From Methanomicrobia archaeon JdFR-19 (GTDB taxonomy: Archaea > Halobacteriota > Methanosarcinia > DSM-18856 > Methermicoccaceae): DNA of 50,301 nucleotides. The notes under the pieces were generated by a model, which was not told where the DNA came from, made no database searches, and saw nothing but the letters and a program-made list of their open reading frames with translations. This document shows positions 37,314-47,287 of this stretch, one piece after another. The stretch is taken from NCBI GenBank assembly GCA_002010075.1, contig MTMG01000014.1, forward strand, positions 1-50,301. Reading direction: 5' to 3'. Position 1 is the first letter of the stretch. Every line of letters begins with the position of its first letter. Both the position numbers and the translations under genes were made by a program.

Positions 37314-38344
37314 CTGTATCCCCTCCTGAGGAGTAAGATGATACCCATCCCCATACCAAAAACAAGAGCTGAAAGAATCCACAACGACACTGAAATGCTT
37401 TTTTGATATGACAGCATTTTAAACTCAGTCGCATCAACAACATCCACCGCATCCCAGTTCTTTTTTGTTCCCACTCCCACGGATACAACATACACACCCG
37501 ATTTTCCAAAAATAACATTTATTTCTGAATTCGAGGGTGTGATTACGGGTGCGTAGTATTTGGTGCCATTCACCCACACCATTTCAGACGGTTCGATTTC
37601 AAGTGAGACATAGGAACCATCCCCACGTATGCTTATGCTTGTTAATTCTCCCGTCTTCACAACTTCAGATATGTGGATTTCGGGGGGGTTGCTTATGGGG
37701 TCTAAACTAGAAACAGCGTTTTTAATACTCTCTTCAGCATCGTCAATATCCCCCATTAGATACTGAGCAAGAGAAAGTTCGTACCAGAGCATGGGGTCTT
37801 CTCTTACCTCAACAGCCTTCTCATAATAATACACAGCCTCTTCATAGTCCCCCACCTCCATTGCAGACTTTGCCTCTTCCAAGTAGCGTGGCAATCTTAT
37901 TGTGTTTAGTAGCTCCAGAGTTTTATGTGCCCCCTCAACGTCTCCCATTGCATTTTGGGCTTTTATAAGATTTTCAAGTATTTTTTCATCTTCTCTTACC
38001 TCAACAGCCTTCTCATAATAATACACAGCCTTTTCGTATTTTTTTATGGCGTAGTATGCATTTCCAAGGTTGTTCATTATCACGTAATTCTGAGGGTCGA
38101 GCTTCAGTGCATTCTGGTAGCTTTCAATAGCCCCCAAAAAATCTCCCATTTTATACAAACAATTACCTTTTGCATACAATGCATAAACATCGTTTGGATT
38201 TGTCGATAGTATATTCTCATACAGCGAGAGTGCCTCTTCGTACTTTCCTTGTTTATAGAGTTCATCTGCTTGGGACAGCATGTCTTCTGTTGCTCCCGCA
38301 GAGACCATTATCAGAACAAATGCCACCACCCACATCAGCTTCAT
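37310..38344 (-). CDS. membrane-anchored extracellular TPR protein, first gene of ECF operon
   Basis: Signal peptide (VVAFVLIMVSAGA), then TPR units (ADELYKQGKYEEALSLYENIL; NLGNAYYAIKKYEKAVYYYE), a beta-rich segment (about residues 210-300) and a C-terminal transmembrane helix (VFGMGMGIILLLRRGYR). 344 aa. Two repeats share 43 identical bases (37797-37839 and 37989-38031). Probably assembles the surface proteins of the operon. The stop codon overlaps the next gene's ATG. Ends in TGA. Confidence 0.75.
   Translation of the reverse strand: MKLMWVVAFVLIMVSAGATEDMLSQADELYKQGKYEEALSLYENILSTNPNDVYALYAKGNCLYKMGDFLGAIESYQNALKLDPQNYVIMNNLGNAYYAIKKYEKAVYYYEKAVEVREDEKILENLIKAQNAMGDVEGAHKTLELLNTIRLPRYLEEAKSAMEVGDYEEAVYYYEKAVEVREDPMLWYELSLAQYLMGDIDDAEESIKNAVSSLDPISNPPEIHISEVVKTGELTSISIRGDGSYVSLEIEPSEMVWVNGTKYYAPVITPSNSEINVIFGKSGVYVVSVGVGTKKNWDAVDVVDATEFKMLSYQKSISVSLWILSALVFGMGMGIILLLRRGYR
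37797..37839. repeat. 43-bp perfect repeat within the TPR gene (copy at C-terminal side)
   Basis: Identical to 37989-38031. Encodes the VYYYEKAVEVRED part of two TPR units; copies are 192 bp apart. Confidence 0.8.
37989..38031. repeat. 43-bp perfect repeat within the TPR gene (copy at N-terminal side)
   Basis: Partner of 37797-37839. Confidence 0.8.
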
Positions 38345-38527
38345 ATCACGCCCCCTTGTTCTAGGTCATATGTCTTCCATCGGTGGGGTTCAGAGTGAGA
38401 GAGCCATTTCTGAAGTCCATCATGTTGTTTTCTTGAGAATAACAAATTGCAAGCTCGATAGTACATCTTGAGCCACCCATACAACCACCCAAATCTTTAA
38501 TTAAATTAAACTTTACTTTTGTATTTA

Positions 38528-39313
38528 ATGGTTGCTGATAGACTCGGTGCATCGACTTATTGTTGCATTCTTGAGCCTCTCGAAGTGGCTCTGGGGAAAC
38601 TTGAGAATACTGGATTTTCTCTCGTTGAAATTCTCTCAGATGGCATGCATGACCTTCTAAATGACTGTGAACCATGTTTTAGTTTTGGTATGGAGTATGT
38701 GGTGCACGCTCCGATTGATTTGAACATTGCAAGTGTGAGAGAGCCAATACGCAAAGCATCTGTTGAGGTGTTGAAGGGGGTTGTTGAAGTGGCAAACAGG
38801 ATAGATTCAGATTTATTGGTGATTCATCCTGGACACTACGGATGGCATATCGAGAAGGAGAGAGCATATAGGGCATGTGCTAATTCTGTGATGGAATTGT
38901 CCAGATTCTCAGAAGATTTTGGAGTTAGAATAGCAGTCGAGAATATGACTGACTGGGGGAATTCACTCCTTCGTTCTCCTATGGATGGGTGGGTGATTGG
39001 GAATGCAGGGCTTGCCCTTGATGTTGGACATGCCCATTTGATGCACGAACTTGAGAATTTTCTGGAAGACTCAAGAGTAATTCATCTGCACATTCATGAT
39101 AACGATGGCCAGAGAGATTCTCATGATGCTCTTGGAAGAGGAAATCTGAAACTGGAAGATGTCTTTTCGATGATGTTAGAGAGGAATGTAAGGGGTGTGA
39201 TTGAGGTTAACTCTCTTGATGCTTTGAAAGAAAGTGTTTTGTGGTTGAAAACCCATCAGGTATTGAAATCTCATTTTGATTCTCAATCTTTGCCAAGAAG
39301 TCCAGATTTTTGA
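38528..39313 (+). CDS. sugar phosphate isomerase/epimerase-like TIM-barrel protein
   Basis: Xylose-isomerase-like/endonuclease IV-like TIM barrel with putative metal ligands: VIHPGHYG, IAVENMTD (Glu), LALDVGHAHL (Asp, His), HLHIHDNDGQRDSHDALGRG, and Glu in GVIEVNS. 261 aa. Could be a sugar isomerase/epimerase or an AP endonuclease relative; the HDND...H.ALG.G segment is more like the isomerase group. The start ATG 38528 follows an A/T-rich promoter; a TTG at 38519 also exists. Convergent with the coiled-coil gene by 31 nt. Ends in TGA. Confidence 0.78.
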   Translation: MVADRLGASTYCCILEPLEVALGKLENTGFSLVEILSDGMHDLLNDCEPCFSFGMEYVVHAPIDLNIASVREPIRKASVEVLKGVVEVANRIDSDLLVIHPGHYGWHIEKERAYRACANSVMELSRFSEDFGVRIAVENMTDWGNSLLRSPMDGWVIGNAGLALDVGHAHLMHELENFLEDSRVIHLHIHDNDGQRDSHDALGRGNLKLEDVFSMMLERNVRGVIEVNSLDALKESVLWLKTHQVLKSHFDSQSLPRSPDF

Positions 39314-40137
39314 AGTATCAAAAGTTTTTCAGTATCAAGCTTCTCTCCAGCTATGAAGCGTTTGTATATTTCCTCTGCCTCTTTGAGAAGTGGAGACTTC
39401 TTAACAGTCTTCTTCTTCCTATCCAGTTTTTCTATGAGTATGTCAAATTCTTTTATTTCCTTTGCAAGCCTCAAGCATTTTTTGTGGATGGCATCCGCCT
39501 CATCTTGATATTTCACGAATTGAGCATGAGCATGATCAGCCTCTTTCCTGACCCTGTCAGCCTCACGGAAGAGCAAAACCATTTGGTCATGGTATTTCTG
39601 TGCGGTCTCAATCTCTCCAAGAAACATACGGTGGTATTTGTTTATCTCTTTTTCCAGATTTTCGATGTCAGATAGAATTTTCGAGATGTCAGGGTCACCT
39701 TCAAGCTCCTTTTTACGCTTGATATATTCCTTTCTCAGACTCTCTATTTTTTCTATGAGTTCCTTTTCTTTACTTATTGAAAGAACTTCAGTTTGTTGTT
39801 TGAACTCAAGCATTTCTAACTCTTTTTTAAGTTCTTCCAATGATTTTCCTTCAATACCTTTCTCTCTACCCTTTTTTTCGAGATTTATTTTGAGTTTCTT
39901 CATTTCATTCTTAAATTCGTCTCTTTTTTTCTTATATTCACCAACTAGTACGTTGTGTTTGTCTCTTTCTGCTTTCAGTTGCTGTGCCTTTTCAACCAGC
40001 TCCTTTACCTTTGTGTTGAGCTCGTTTCTTTTGTTAGCCCATTCGCTCGCTTTGGCGTTGAGCTCTGCTCTTCTCTCTCTCAACCTCTCCAATTCCTTTT
40101 GCAGTTCCTCTTTTCTGTCTTTCAGCTCCTGTAACAC
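39283..40137 (-). CDS. COG1340-type coiled-coil protein
   Basis: 284-aa protein almost entirely predicted coiled coil, rich in E, K, L and R heptads (DRKEELQKELERLRERR...; IEKIESLRKEYIKRKKELE...). Matches the widespread archaeal uncharacterised coiled-coil family that often sits next to serB. Function unknown; length and composition suggest a scaffold. The start is a GTG at 40137 overlapping serB by 16 nt. Ends in TGA. Confidence 0.82.
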   Translation of the reverse strand: MLQELKDRKEELQKELERLRERRAELNAKASEWANKRNELNTKVKELVEKAQQLKAERDKHNVLVGEYKKKRDEFKNEMKKLKINLEKKGREKGIEGKSLEELKKELEMLEFKQQTEVLSISKEKELIEKIESLRKEYIKRKKELEGDPDISKILSDIENLEKEINKYHRMFLGEIETAQKYHDQMVLLFREADRVRKEADHAHAQFVKYQDEADAIHKKCLRLAKEIKEFDILIEKLDRKKKTVKKSPLLKEAEEIYKRFIAGEKLDTEKLLILQKSGLLGKD

Positions 40138-40799
40138 CTCTCATCCTCCCGCATCAGCATATCAATGATTTTTATTACCTTCCTTAGGTCTTTTCCTTCT
40201 ACTGTTTCATCTGCATACTTCTTTAGAATTGGCTTTGCATTGAATGCAATTGCAAATCCTCCGTTTCTGAAAAGACAGATATCGTTTGCACCATCTCCTA
40301 CCATTATGCATTCATCGAGTTTGATTCCCTTTTCCTCAAGAAAACTTTTGAGTGCATGGAGTTTTGCTTCTCCATATGTCAGAGGCCCCCTCACTTCCCC
40401 TGTGAGTACTCCATCCTTTACCACAAGTTCATTGGATATCACATGCTCTATGCCAAGACTCTTGGCAACCTAATCCGTGGCAATCGAAAAGCCACACGAA
40501 ACCATCACAACCATCAGATTCTTGCTTTTGAGGTAAGACACCAGCTCATGGGCTCCATCCATATACGGCATCCTTTCCACAGCTTTCTTTGCTCTGTTAA
40601 CAGAGAGCCCTTCGAGCATCTTCACCCTTCTTTTCAGAGCCTCTCTGTAGTCTATCTTCCCTTCCATTGCCATCCTTGTAATCTCTGCAACCTCTTTGCC
40701 AACACCTGCCTCATAGGCTAGCTCGTTGATGGTTTCGGCATCTATCAGTGTAGAGTCCATGTCCAGAACCACCACCCTGAATCTTGCATTCTACTCCAT
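40122..40799 (-). CDS. serB: phosphoserine phosphatase SerB with TAG at codons 3 and 110
   Basis: HAD phosphatase making serine from phosphoserine. Motif I VVVLDMDSTLIDAE (nucleophile Asp), motif II VVMVSCGFS, Lys of motif III in YGEAKLHALKSF, motif IV MVGDGANDICLF. The frame is interrupted only by TAG at 40472-40470, between GFSIATD and VAKSLGIEHVISNEL, exactly in the Rossmann core. ATG at 40799, preceded by GAGGAT at 5 nt spacing, gives ATG-GAG-TAG-AAT-GCA-AGA and continues FRVVVLDMD, so codon 3 is TAG as well. Read through, the protein is 225 aa and complete. A standard annotation would give two broken halves. Ends in TGA. Confidence 0.92.
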
Positions 40800-40891
40800 A
40801 GAAATCCTCTTCAAGAACGGAAACTGCAATCTTTCAGAGCATCAATAAATAAAACCTTTTCGCTTGTGTGGACAATATTTGACTTCAGGTT

Positions 40892-41707
40892 TTAAAGTCC
40901 AAAAACAGCTCCAGACAAGAACGCAACAAGAGCGATTCCCATTGATGTTTTGAGAATTGTGGACGCGTTTGTTGGATTCTTAGGTATCTGAGTCAATGCA
41001 TAAAGAAATCCAGCATCTGCCATCACCACCACCCCCAGATATAGTTCCCCCAAGAGTCCTGTGAGATAGGGTAGAGGAGATAGCGCGATTGTGAGGAATA
41101 TGCACAAAACAGCAAACATACCCGCTTTTTGTATGCCCCAAACAACTGCAATGGTATTTGCCCCCCCGATCCTGTCCCCCTCTACATCTTCTATGCTTTT
41201 TACGATTTCTCTCGAGAGGGTTGCAAAGAACGATAGAATAAAAAGGACAATAACAACCCCCATCACCTTACCTGTGAGACTACCACCGTACAAGAAAGTT
41301 GATGCCGTAAGATATGAAATGAGAACATTTCCTATCAAAGGTAGTCTTTTTAACATTACAGCATAATTCCACAACAGTACGGAATTGATGAGAGCAAGTG
41401 CGAATGGAAAAAAGAAGTTTATCTGTAGAGAAACCATGAGAGATAACAAGATACCCACGATGAAGAAGATGCTCACAGTTCGCATGACAGCTCTTCTCTT
41501 CAACCTTCCAGATGGTAGAGGCCTATCTGGTTTGTTTACTCTGTCTATCTCGATATCATACACGTCATTCAGAGCATTCCCAGCCCCAGTTATCATAAAC
41601 ACGGAGAGCAATGCAAGTATTTCAGCCTCTGACCACAACTCCCCACTAACCACGAGACCAATGGCAACTGCAAGGCTTGCCATAATACAGTTTTTAATCC
41701 TAAACAA
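40892..41707 (-). CDS. UbiA prenyltransferase, probable digeranylgeranylglyceryl phosphate synthase (5' end uncertain)
   Basis: Membrane prenyltransferase adding the second geranylgeranyl chain to archaeal lipids. Asp-rich motif NALNDVYDIEIDRVNKPDRPLPSG and the second motif EIVKSIEDVEGDRIGG; about eight transmembrane helices. The open frame begins at TTG 41707 (FRIKNCIMASLAVAIG). Homology seems to extend upstream (KAWFEL), but a TAA follows. ATG at 41742 (overlapping the nadA stop) would be in frame if one more A were present in the AAA run near 41725. So either TTG is used or there is a 1-nt indel. Ends in TAA. Confidence 0.88.
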   Translation of the reverse strand: MFRIKNCIMASLAVAIGLVVSGELWSEAEILALLSVFMITGAGNALNDVYDIEIDRVNKPDRPLPSGRLKRRAVMRTVSIFFIVGILLSLMVSLQINFFFPFALALINSVLLWNYAVMLKRLPLIGNVLISYLTASTFLYGGSLTGKVMGVVIVLFILSFFATLSREIVKSIEDVEGDRIGGANTIAVVWGIQKAGMFAVLCIFLTIALSPLPYLTGLLGELYLGVVVMADAGFLYALTQIPKNPTNASTILKTSMGIALVAFLSGAVFGL

Positions 41708-41738
41708 CTCGAACCATGCCTTCGTTTGTTAGCCCCCC

Positions 41739-42653
41739 TCATACAGAAAGCATTCTTTCAAGAGCTTTCATAGCTTTCTTTCTAACATCTTCTTCGACCT
41801 CAACAATCGGTTCAATCTCTTCAAGAGATTTAGCAACACTTTCAAGGGGAATCTTCATGCTTGGGCATATCAGGTACTCAGAAGCTGGATAAAATCTCTT
41901 ATTGGGATTTTCGAGCATCATTTTATGTATAAGCCCTATTTCAGTCCCTATTATGAACTCTTTTTTCTCACTTTTCTTTACATATCTTAACATGCCACTT
42001 GTGGATGTAACAACATCCGCAATCTCACACACCTCAGGTCTGCATTCAGGATGCACCAGCAATTCTGCATCAGGGTGTTCATTCTTGGTGTTGATAACGT
42101 CTTTCAGTGTGAGGAAGTGATGAGTGGGGCAGTATCCATCCCAGGGAATTATTTTCTTGGTTGTGTGGCGTGAAGTCCAGTGGGCAAGGTTCTTGTCTGG
42201 CACAAATATCACCTCATCTCCCTCAAGGGAGTTCACGACTTTGGCAGAATTGGCTGATGTACAGCAGATATCCGAGAGAGCCTTCACTTCGGCTGATGTA
42301 TTCACATAGGAGACAACTGATGCGTTTGGATAGTCCTCCTTCATTTTCTCGAGTTTGGAGGGAGATACCATCATAGCCATCGGACATTTTGCCTCTTTTT
42401 CTGGGTGGAGGATAATTTTGTCTGGATTTAGAATTGCGGCACTTTCTGCCATGAAGTCCACTCCACACACTACAAGAATGTCCGCATCCACATCAACTGC
42501 CCACCTCGCAAGTTCAAGAGAATCTCCCGTGAAATCTGCTATATCCTGAACCTCACCTCTTTGATAGTTATGTGCGAGTATCACTGCATTTCTCTCTTTT
42601 TTCAGATTCTCTATGTAGTCTGTAATATCCTCTGTGAAGGTATTGTCTTTCAA
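41739..42653 (-). CDS. nadA: quinolinate synthase A
   Basis: [4Fe-4S] enzyme condensing iminoaspartate with DHAP to quinolinate; works with nadC (11027). Motifs: ILAHNYQRGEVQDIADFTGDS, VVCGVDFMAE (Cys ligand), VHPECRPEVCEIAD (Cys ligand), YLICPSMK (Cys ligand). 304 aa, complete. Ends in TGA and leads into ubiA. Divergent from cdc48. Confidence 0.97.
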   Translation of the reverse strand: MKDNTFTEDITDYIENLKKERNAVILAHNYQRGEVQDIADFTGDSLELARWAVDVDADILVVCGVDFMAESAAILNPDKIILHPEKEAKCPMAMMVSPSKLEKMKEDYPNASVVSYVNTSAEVKALSDICCTSANSAKVVNSLEGDEVIFVPDKNLAHWTSRHTTKKIIPWDGYCPTHHFLTLKDVINTKNEHPDAELLVHPECRPEVCEIADVVTSTSGMLRYVKKSEKKEFIIGTEIGLIHKMMLENPNKRFYPASEYLICPSMKIPLESVAKSLEEIEPIVEVEEDVRKKAMKALERMLSV

Positions 42654-42686
42654 GGCTCACACCAAAAGCCACATAGAGGCAAAATA

Positions 42687-42721
42687 CTATATAAGGATAG
42701 AGTAAGAATAGGTAATGAGGT
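42687..42721 (+). promoter_or_regulatory. TATA box and ribosome-binding site of cdc48
   Basis: CTATATAAG at 42687-42695 and GAGGT at 42717-42721. The spacing (8 nt) favours the ATG at 42730 over the one at 42724. Confidence 0.55.
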
Positions 42722-42723
42722 AA

Positions 42724-44952
<2,229 letters not shown>

Positions 44953-44956
44953 TAGA

Positions 44957-45337
44957 ATGGGGAAAAAGGGTTTTATGATGTATATACCAACTCCAGAGGT
45001 AAAGGTGGATGTTGTGGTATACGATGATGTGTTTTGTTTGAGTTCTTATCACACTCTGTCAGAGGAGTATGAGAGTAGAGCTTCTGTTGTGAAGATGGGA
45101 GAAAGGGAGATGAAATCCCTATCTGTGAAGGAAGGGGACAACGTTGTTGTTAGGAACGAGAGGGGAGAAATAGTTGTGAGAGTTGTAGATTCGGGTGAGG
45201 ATGGTTACCTTATTCCAAGAAGTCCATTGTCAAATTAGCTTTTGGATGGGAACGACAGAAGGTACTTCACTGCATTTATAAAAAAGACAGATAGAGAACA
45301 GAGTAAAATTATTCCTGAAGATAGTGCATCCAGTTAA
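44957..45337 (+). CDS. FwdD-like molybdopterin-dinucleotide-binding protein with in-frame TAG at codon 94
   Basis: Small double-psi-barrel protein like subunit D of formylmethanofuran dehydrogenase: LSSYHTLSEEYESRASVV, then MKSLSVKEGDNVVVRNERGE, then GYLIPRSPLSN. TAG (45236-45238) follows SN at the place where FwdD has a small residue before a hydrophobic pair (AN-A-LV). The frame continues LLDGNDRRYFTAFIKKT to TAA at 45335-45337, giving 126 aa, the usual FwdD length. Without read-through only 93 aa remain. It follows cdc48 by 4 nt and is far from fwdB. The 3' end overlaps the convergent kinase gene by 29 nt. Confidence 0.8.
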
Positions 45338-45821
45338 TTCTTCCCGGACTGAATTTTTTTATTTCTTTTCCCTCTCTAATCAATTTCACAATTCTATCGA
45401 GGAGTGATGCAACCTCATCTGGCTCCATCTCACTCACGTCAACTTCGTACACTTTCTCACATCTTTCATACGCTTCTATGAGTTGTGCATCTAGTATCTC
45501 CGCAAGTACGTTCTCTTCCACCTTGGTGGATGGATACTTTTGTGATAGTCTCTGTCTTATGATTTCGGGATTACATCTCAAAACGATACACACATCTGAA
45601 ACGAAAGGTGCCAGATGCCCTTCGACAACACACTCTTCATAAGTTAATAGTTCTTTTCTAAGTTTTTCAGTATCTATCTCAAATGATTCTCTTTCTTTGT
45701 CATATCCAGCAACAAATCCTTTTTCAATTGCAAATTTATTAAGGTCTATTACTTCTGTTTTCATGAGTGTTGTGGCGGTGGTTTTTCCCACTCCTGGCGT
45801 TCCAGCAATGCCGATTATCAT
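45309..45821 (-). CDS. Fap7/hCINAP-type adenylate kinase
   Basis: P-loop kinase with GIAGTPGVGKTT and a short NMP region (VVEGHLAPFVSDVCIVLRCNPE). 170 aa. The family comprises adenylate kinase-like proteins; eukaryotic Fap7 acts in 40S maturation together with Nob1, and archaeal members bind uS11. Complete. Ends in TAA. Confidence 0.88.
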   Translation of the reverse strand: MIIGIAGTPGVGKTTATTLMKTEVIDLNKFAIEKGFVAGYDKERESFEIDTEKLRKELLTYEECVVEGHLAPFVSDVCIVLRCNPEIIRQRLSQKYPSTKVEENVLAEILDAQLIEAYERCEKVYEVDVSEMEPDEVASLLDRIVKLIREGKEIKKFSPGRINWMHYLQE

Positions 45822-45882
45822 GGTTTTTAATCTAACCTAAGGTTTATATGTTTTCGGAGTAAATTCTAAACTGTGATATGTT

Positions 45883-46236
45883 ATGAAAGAGGCTGAAGAA
45901 GCTGTAAAGAAACTTTCTGAAAAAATGGGTGGATTCACACCAGATACTCTGAATGCGATAAAAAAGCACCATCCCGAACTCGCAAAGATGATTCACGATT
46001 TTGACAGAGTAATGAACGAGGATGGAGCTCTCGACAAAAAGACAAAGAGATTGATAGCTCTTGCATGCGTTGCAACGAGGATGTGCAAGGATTGTGTATA
46101 TCCTCAAGCAAGGGTTGCCATGAATTATGGAGCGACCAAGGATGAAATCATCGAAGCACTGCATGTTGCTTCTGTTGTTGGAGGAATTCCTGTCTTTTCT
46201 GTTGCCAAAGATGCGTTGGAAGAATTATTTAAATAA
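45883..46236 (+). CDS. carboxymuconolactone decarboxylase/AhpD-family protein
   Basis: 117-aa alpha-helical protein with the AhpD-type redox pair CKDC followed by VYPQARVAMNYGATKDEIIEAL. Family members are peroxidase reductants or decarboxylases. The CxxC suggests thiol redox activity; substrate unknown. A TATA-like GTTTATATG lies near 45842. Ends in TAA; convergent with the next gene. Confidence 0.88.
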   Translation: MKEAEEAVKKLSEKMGGFTPDTLNAIKKHHPELAKMIHDFDRVMNEDGALDKKTKRLIALACVATRMCKDCVYPQARVAMNYGATKDEIIEALHVASVVGGIPVFSVAKDALEELFK

Positions 46237-46264
46237 ATTTATTGCTTTTATTTCATTTTATTGA

Positions 46265-47287
46265 TTATTTGTATTCCTCTATGAGGAATGGGGGGTAGAT
46301 TATCTCTTTTTCAGTTATTATTGCACTCACATTTTCGATGGGGGTGGCATCGAATGCAGGGTTGTATATCGGGACGTCTGGAGCGAGTCTCTTACCATCG
46401 CAGAACTTTATCTCTTTTTCGTCCCTGATTTCTATCTCTATGTCTTCTTCATAATGCTCAAAATCGAATGTTGATAATGGTGCTGCCACATAAAAAGGAA
46501 TTCCATGCTCCTTTGCACATACAGAGTGCATATATGTGCCAATTTTGTTAAAAACAGCATCCTGAGTTATTCTATCTGCACCCACAATAACTGAGTTTAT
46601 ACGCCCCTCCCTCATTAAATATGCTGCAGCCGAGTCACATACCAGTGTCACATCTATGCCATCTCTTGAAAGTTCATAGCATGTGAGCCTACTACCCTGA
46701 TTGAGTGGTCTTGTCTCGCATGCTATCACACTCACGTTCTTTCCCTCCTCGAGAACAGCCCACCTAATGACACCCAGTGCGGTTCCCCACTCTACACATG
46801 CAAGCGCCCCTGCGTTGCAGTGAGTTAGTACTGTGTCTCCATCAGATATCAGCTTTGAACCGTTTTTTGATAATTTTTTGTTCAATTCAACATCCTCATT
46901 CGCTATTTCGATTGCCTCCTCTATAGCACCCCTCTTCATACCCTCTACGCTCCATCCGTCATTTATGGCGTTGAGAACCCTCTCCACTGCCCAAGATAGG
47001 TTTCTGGCTGTTGGTCTGAGTGAGACAATTCTTTTAGCATCTTTCTCCACGTCTTCCATCAGTGCCTCGGTAGTAATAGCGTCCGAATTCACAGCCGAAA
47101 GAGCTACTCCAAAAGCTCCAGCAACACCTATCGCCGGAGCACCCCTCACCCTCATGTTGAGTATTGCTTCACAGAGGTCATCGACCGTTCTTATTTCAAT
47201 CACAACAAGCTTCTCTGGAAGTTTTGTTTGGTCAATCATTCTGATACATTGCTTATTTTCATCCCATTCCAGAGTCCTCATCCTCAT
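46265..47287 (-). CDS. eIF2B-like sugar-phosphate isomerase (MtnA/aIF2B family)
   Basis: Motifs: WDENKQCIRMIDQTKLP, VRGAPAIGVAGAFGV, LTHCNAGALACVEWGTALG (catalytic Cys region), ETRPLNQGSRLT, VIVGADRITQDAVFNKIGTY (catalytic Asp), FYVAAPLSTFD, NPAFDATPIENV. These are methylthioribose-1-phosphate isomerase motifs. In archaea the same family also serves nucleoside degradation or methionine salvage. About 340 aa. The start is MRMRTLEW (47287 or 47281), overlapping the glycosyltransferase gene. Ends in TAA. Confidence 0.88.
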   Translation of the reverse strand: MRMRTLEWDENKQCIRMIDQTKLPEKLVVIEIRTVDDLCEAILNMRVRGAPAIGVAGAFGVALSAVNSDAITTEALMEDVEKDAKRIVSLRPTARNLSWAVERVLNAINDGWSVEGMKRGAIEEAIEIANEDVELNKKLSKNGSKLISDGDTVLTHCNAGALACVEWGTALGVIRWAVLEEGKNVSVIACETRPLNQGSRLTCYELSRDGIDVTLVCDSAAAYLMREGRINSVIVGADRITQDAVFNKIGTYMHSVCAKEHGIPFYVAAPLSTFDFEHYEEDIEIEIRDEKEIKFCDGKRLAPDVPIYNPAFDATPIENVSAIITEKEIIYPPFLIEEYK

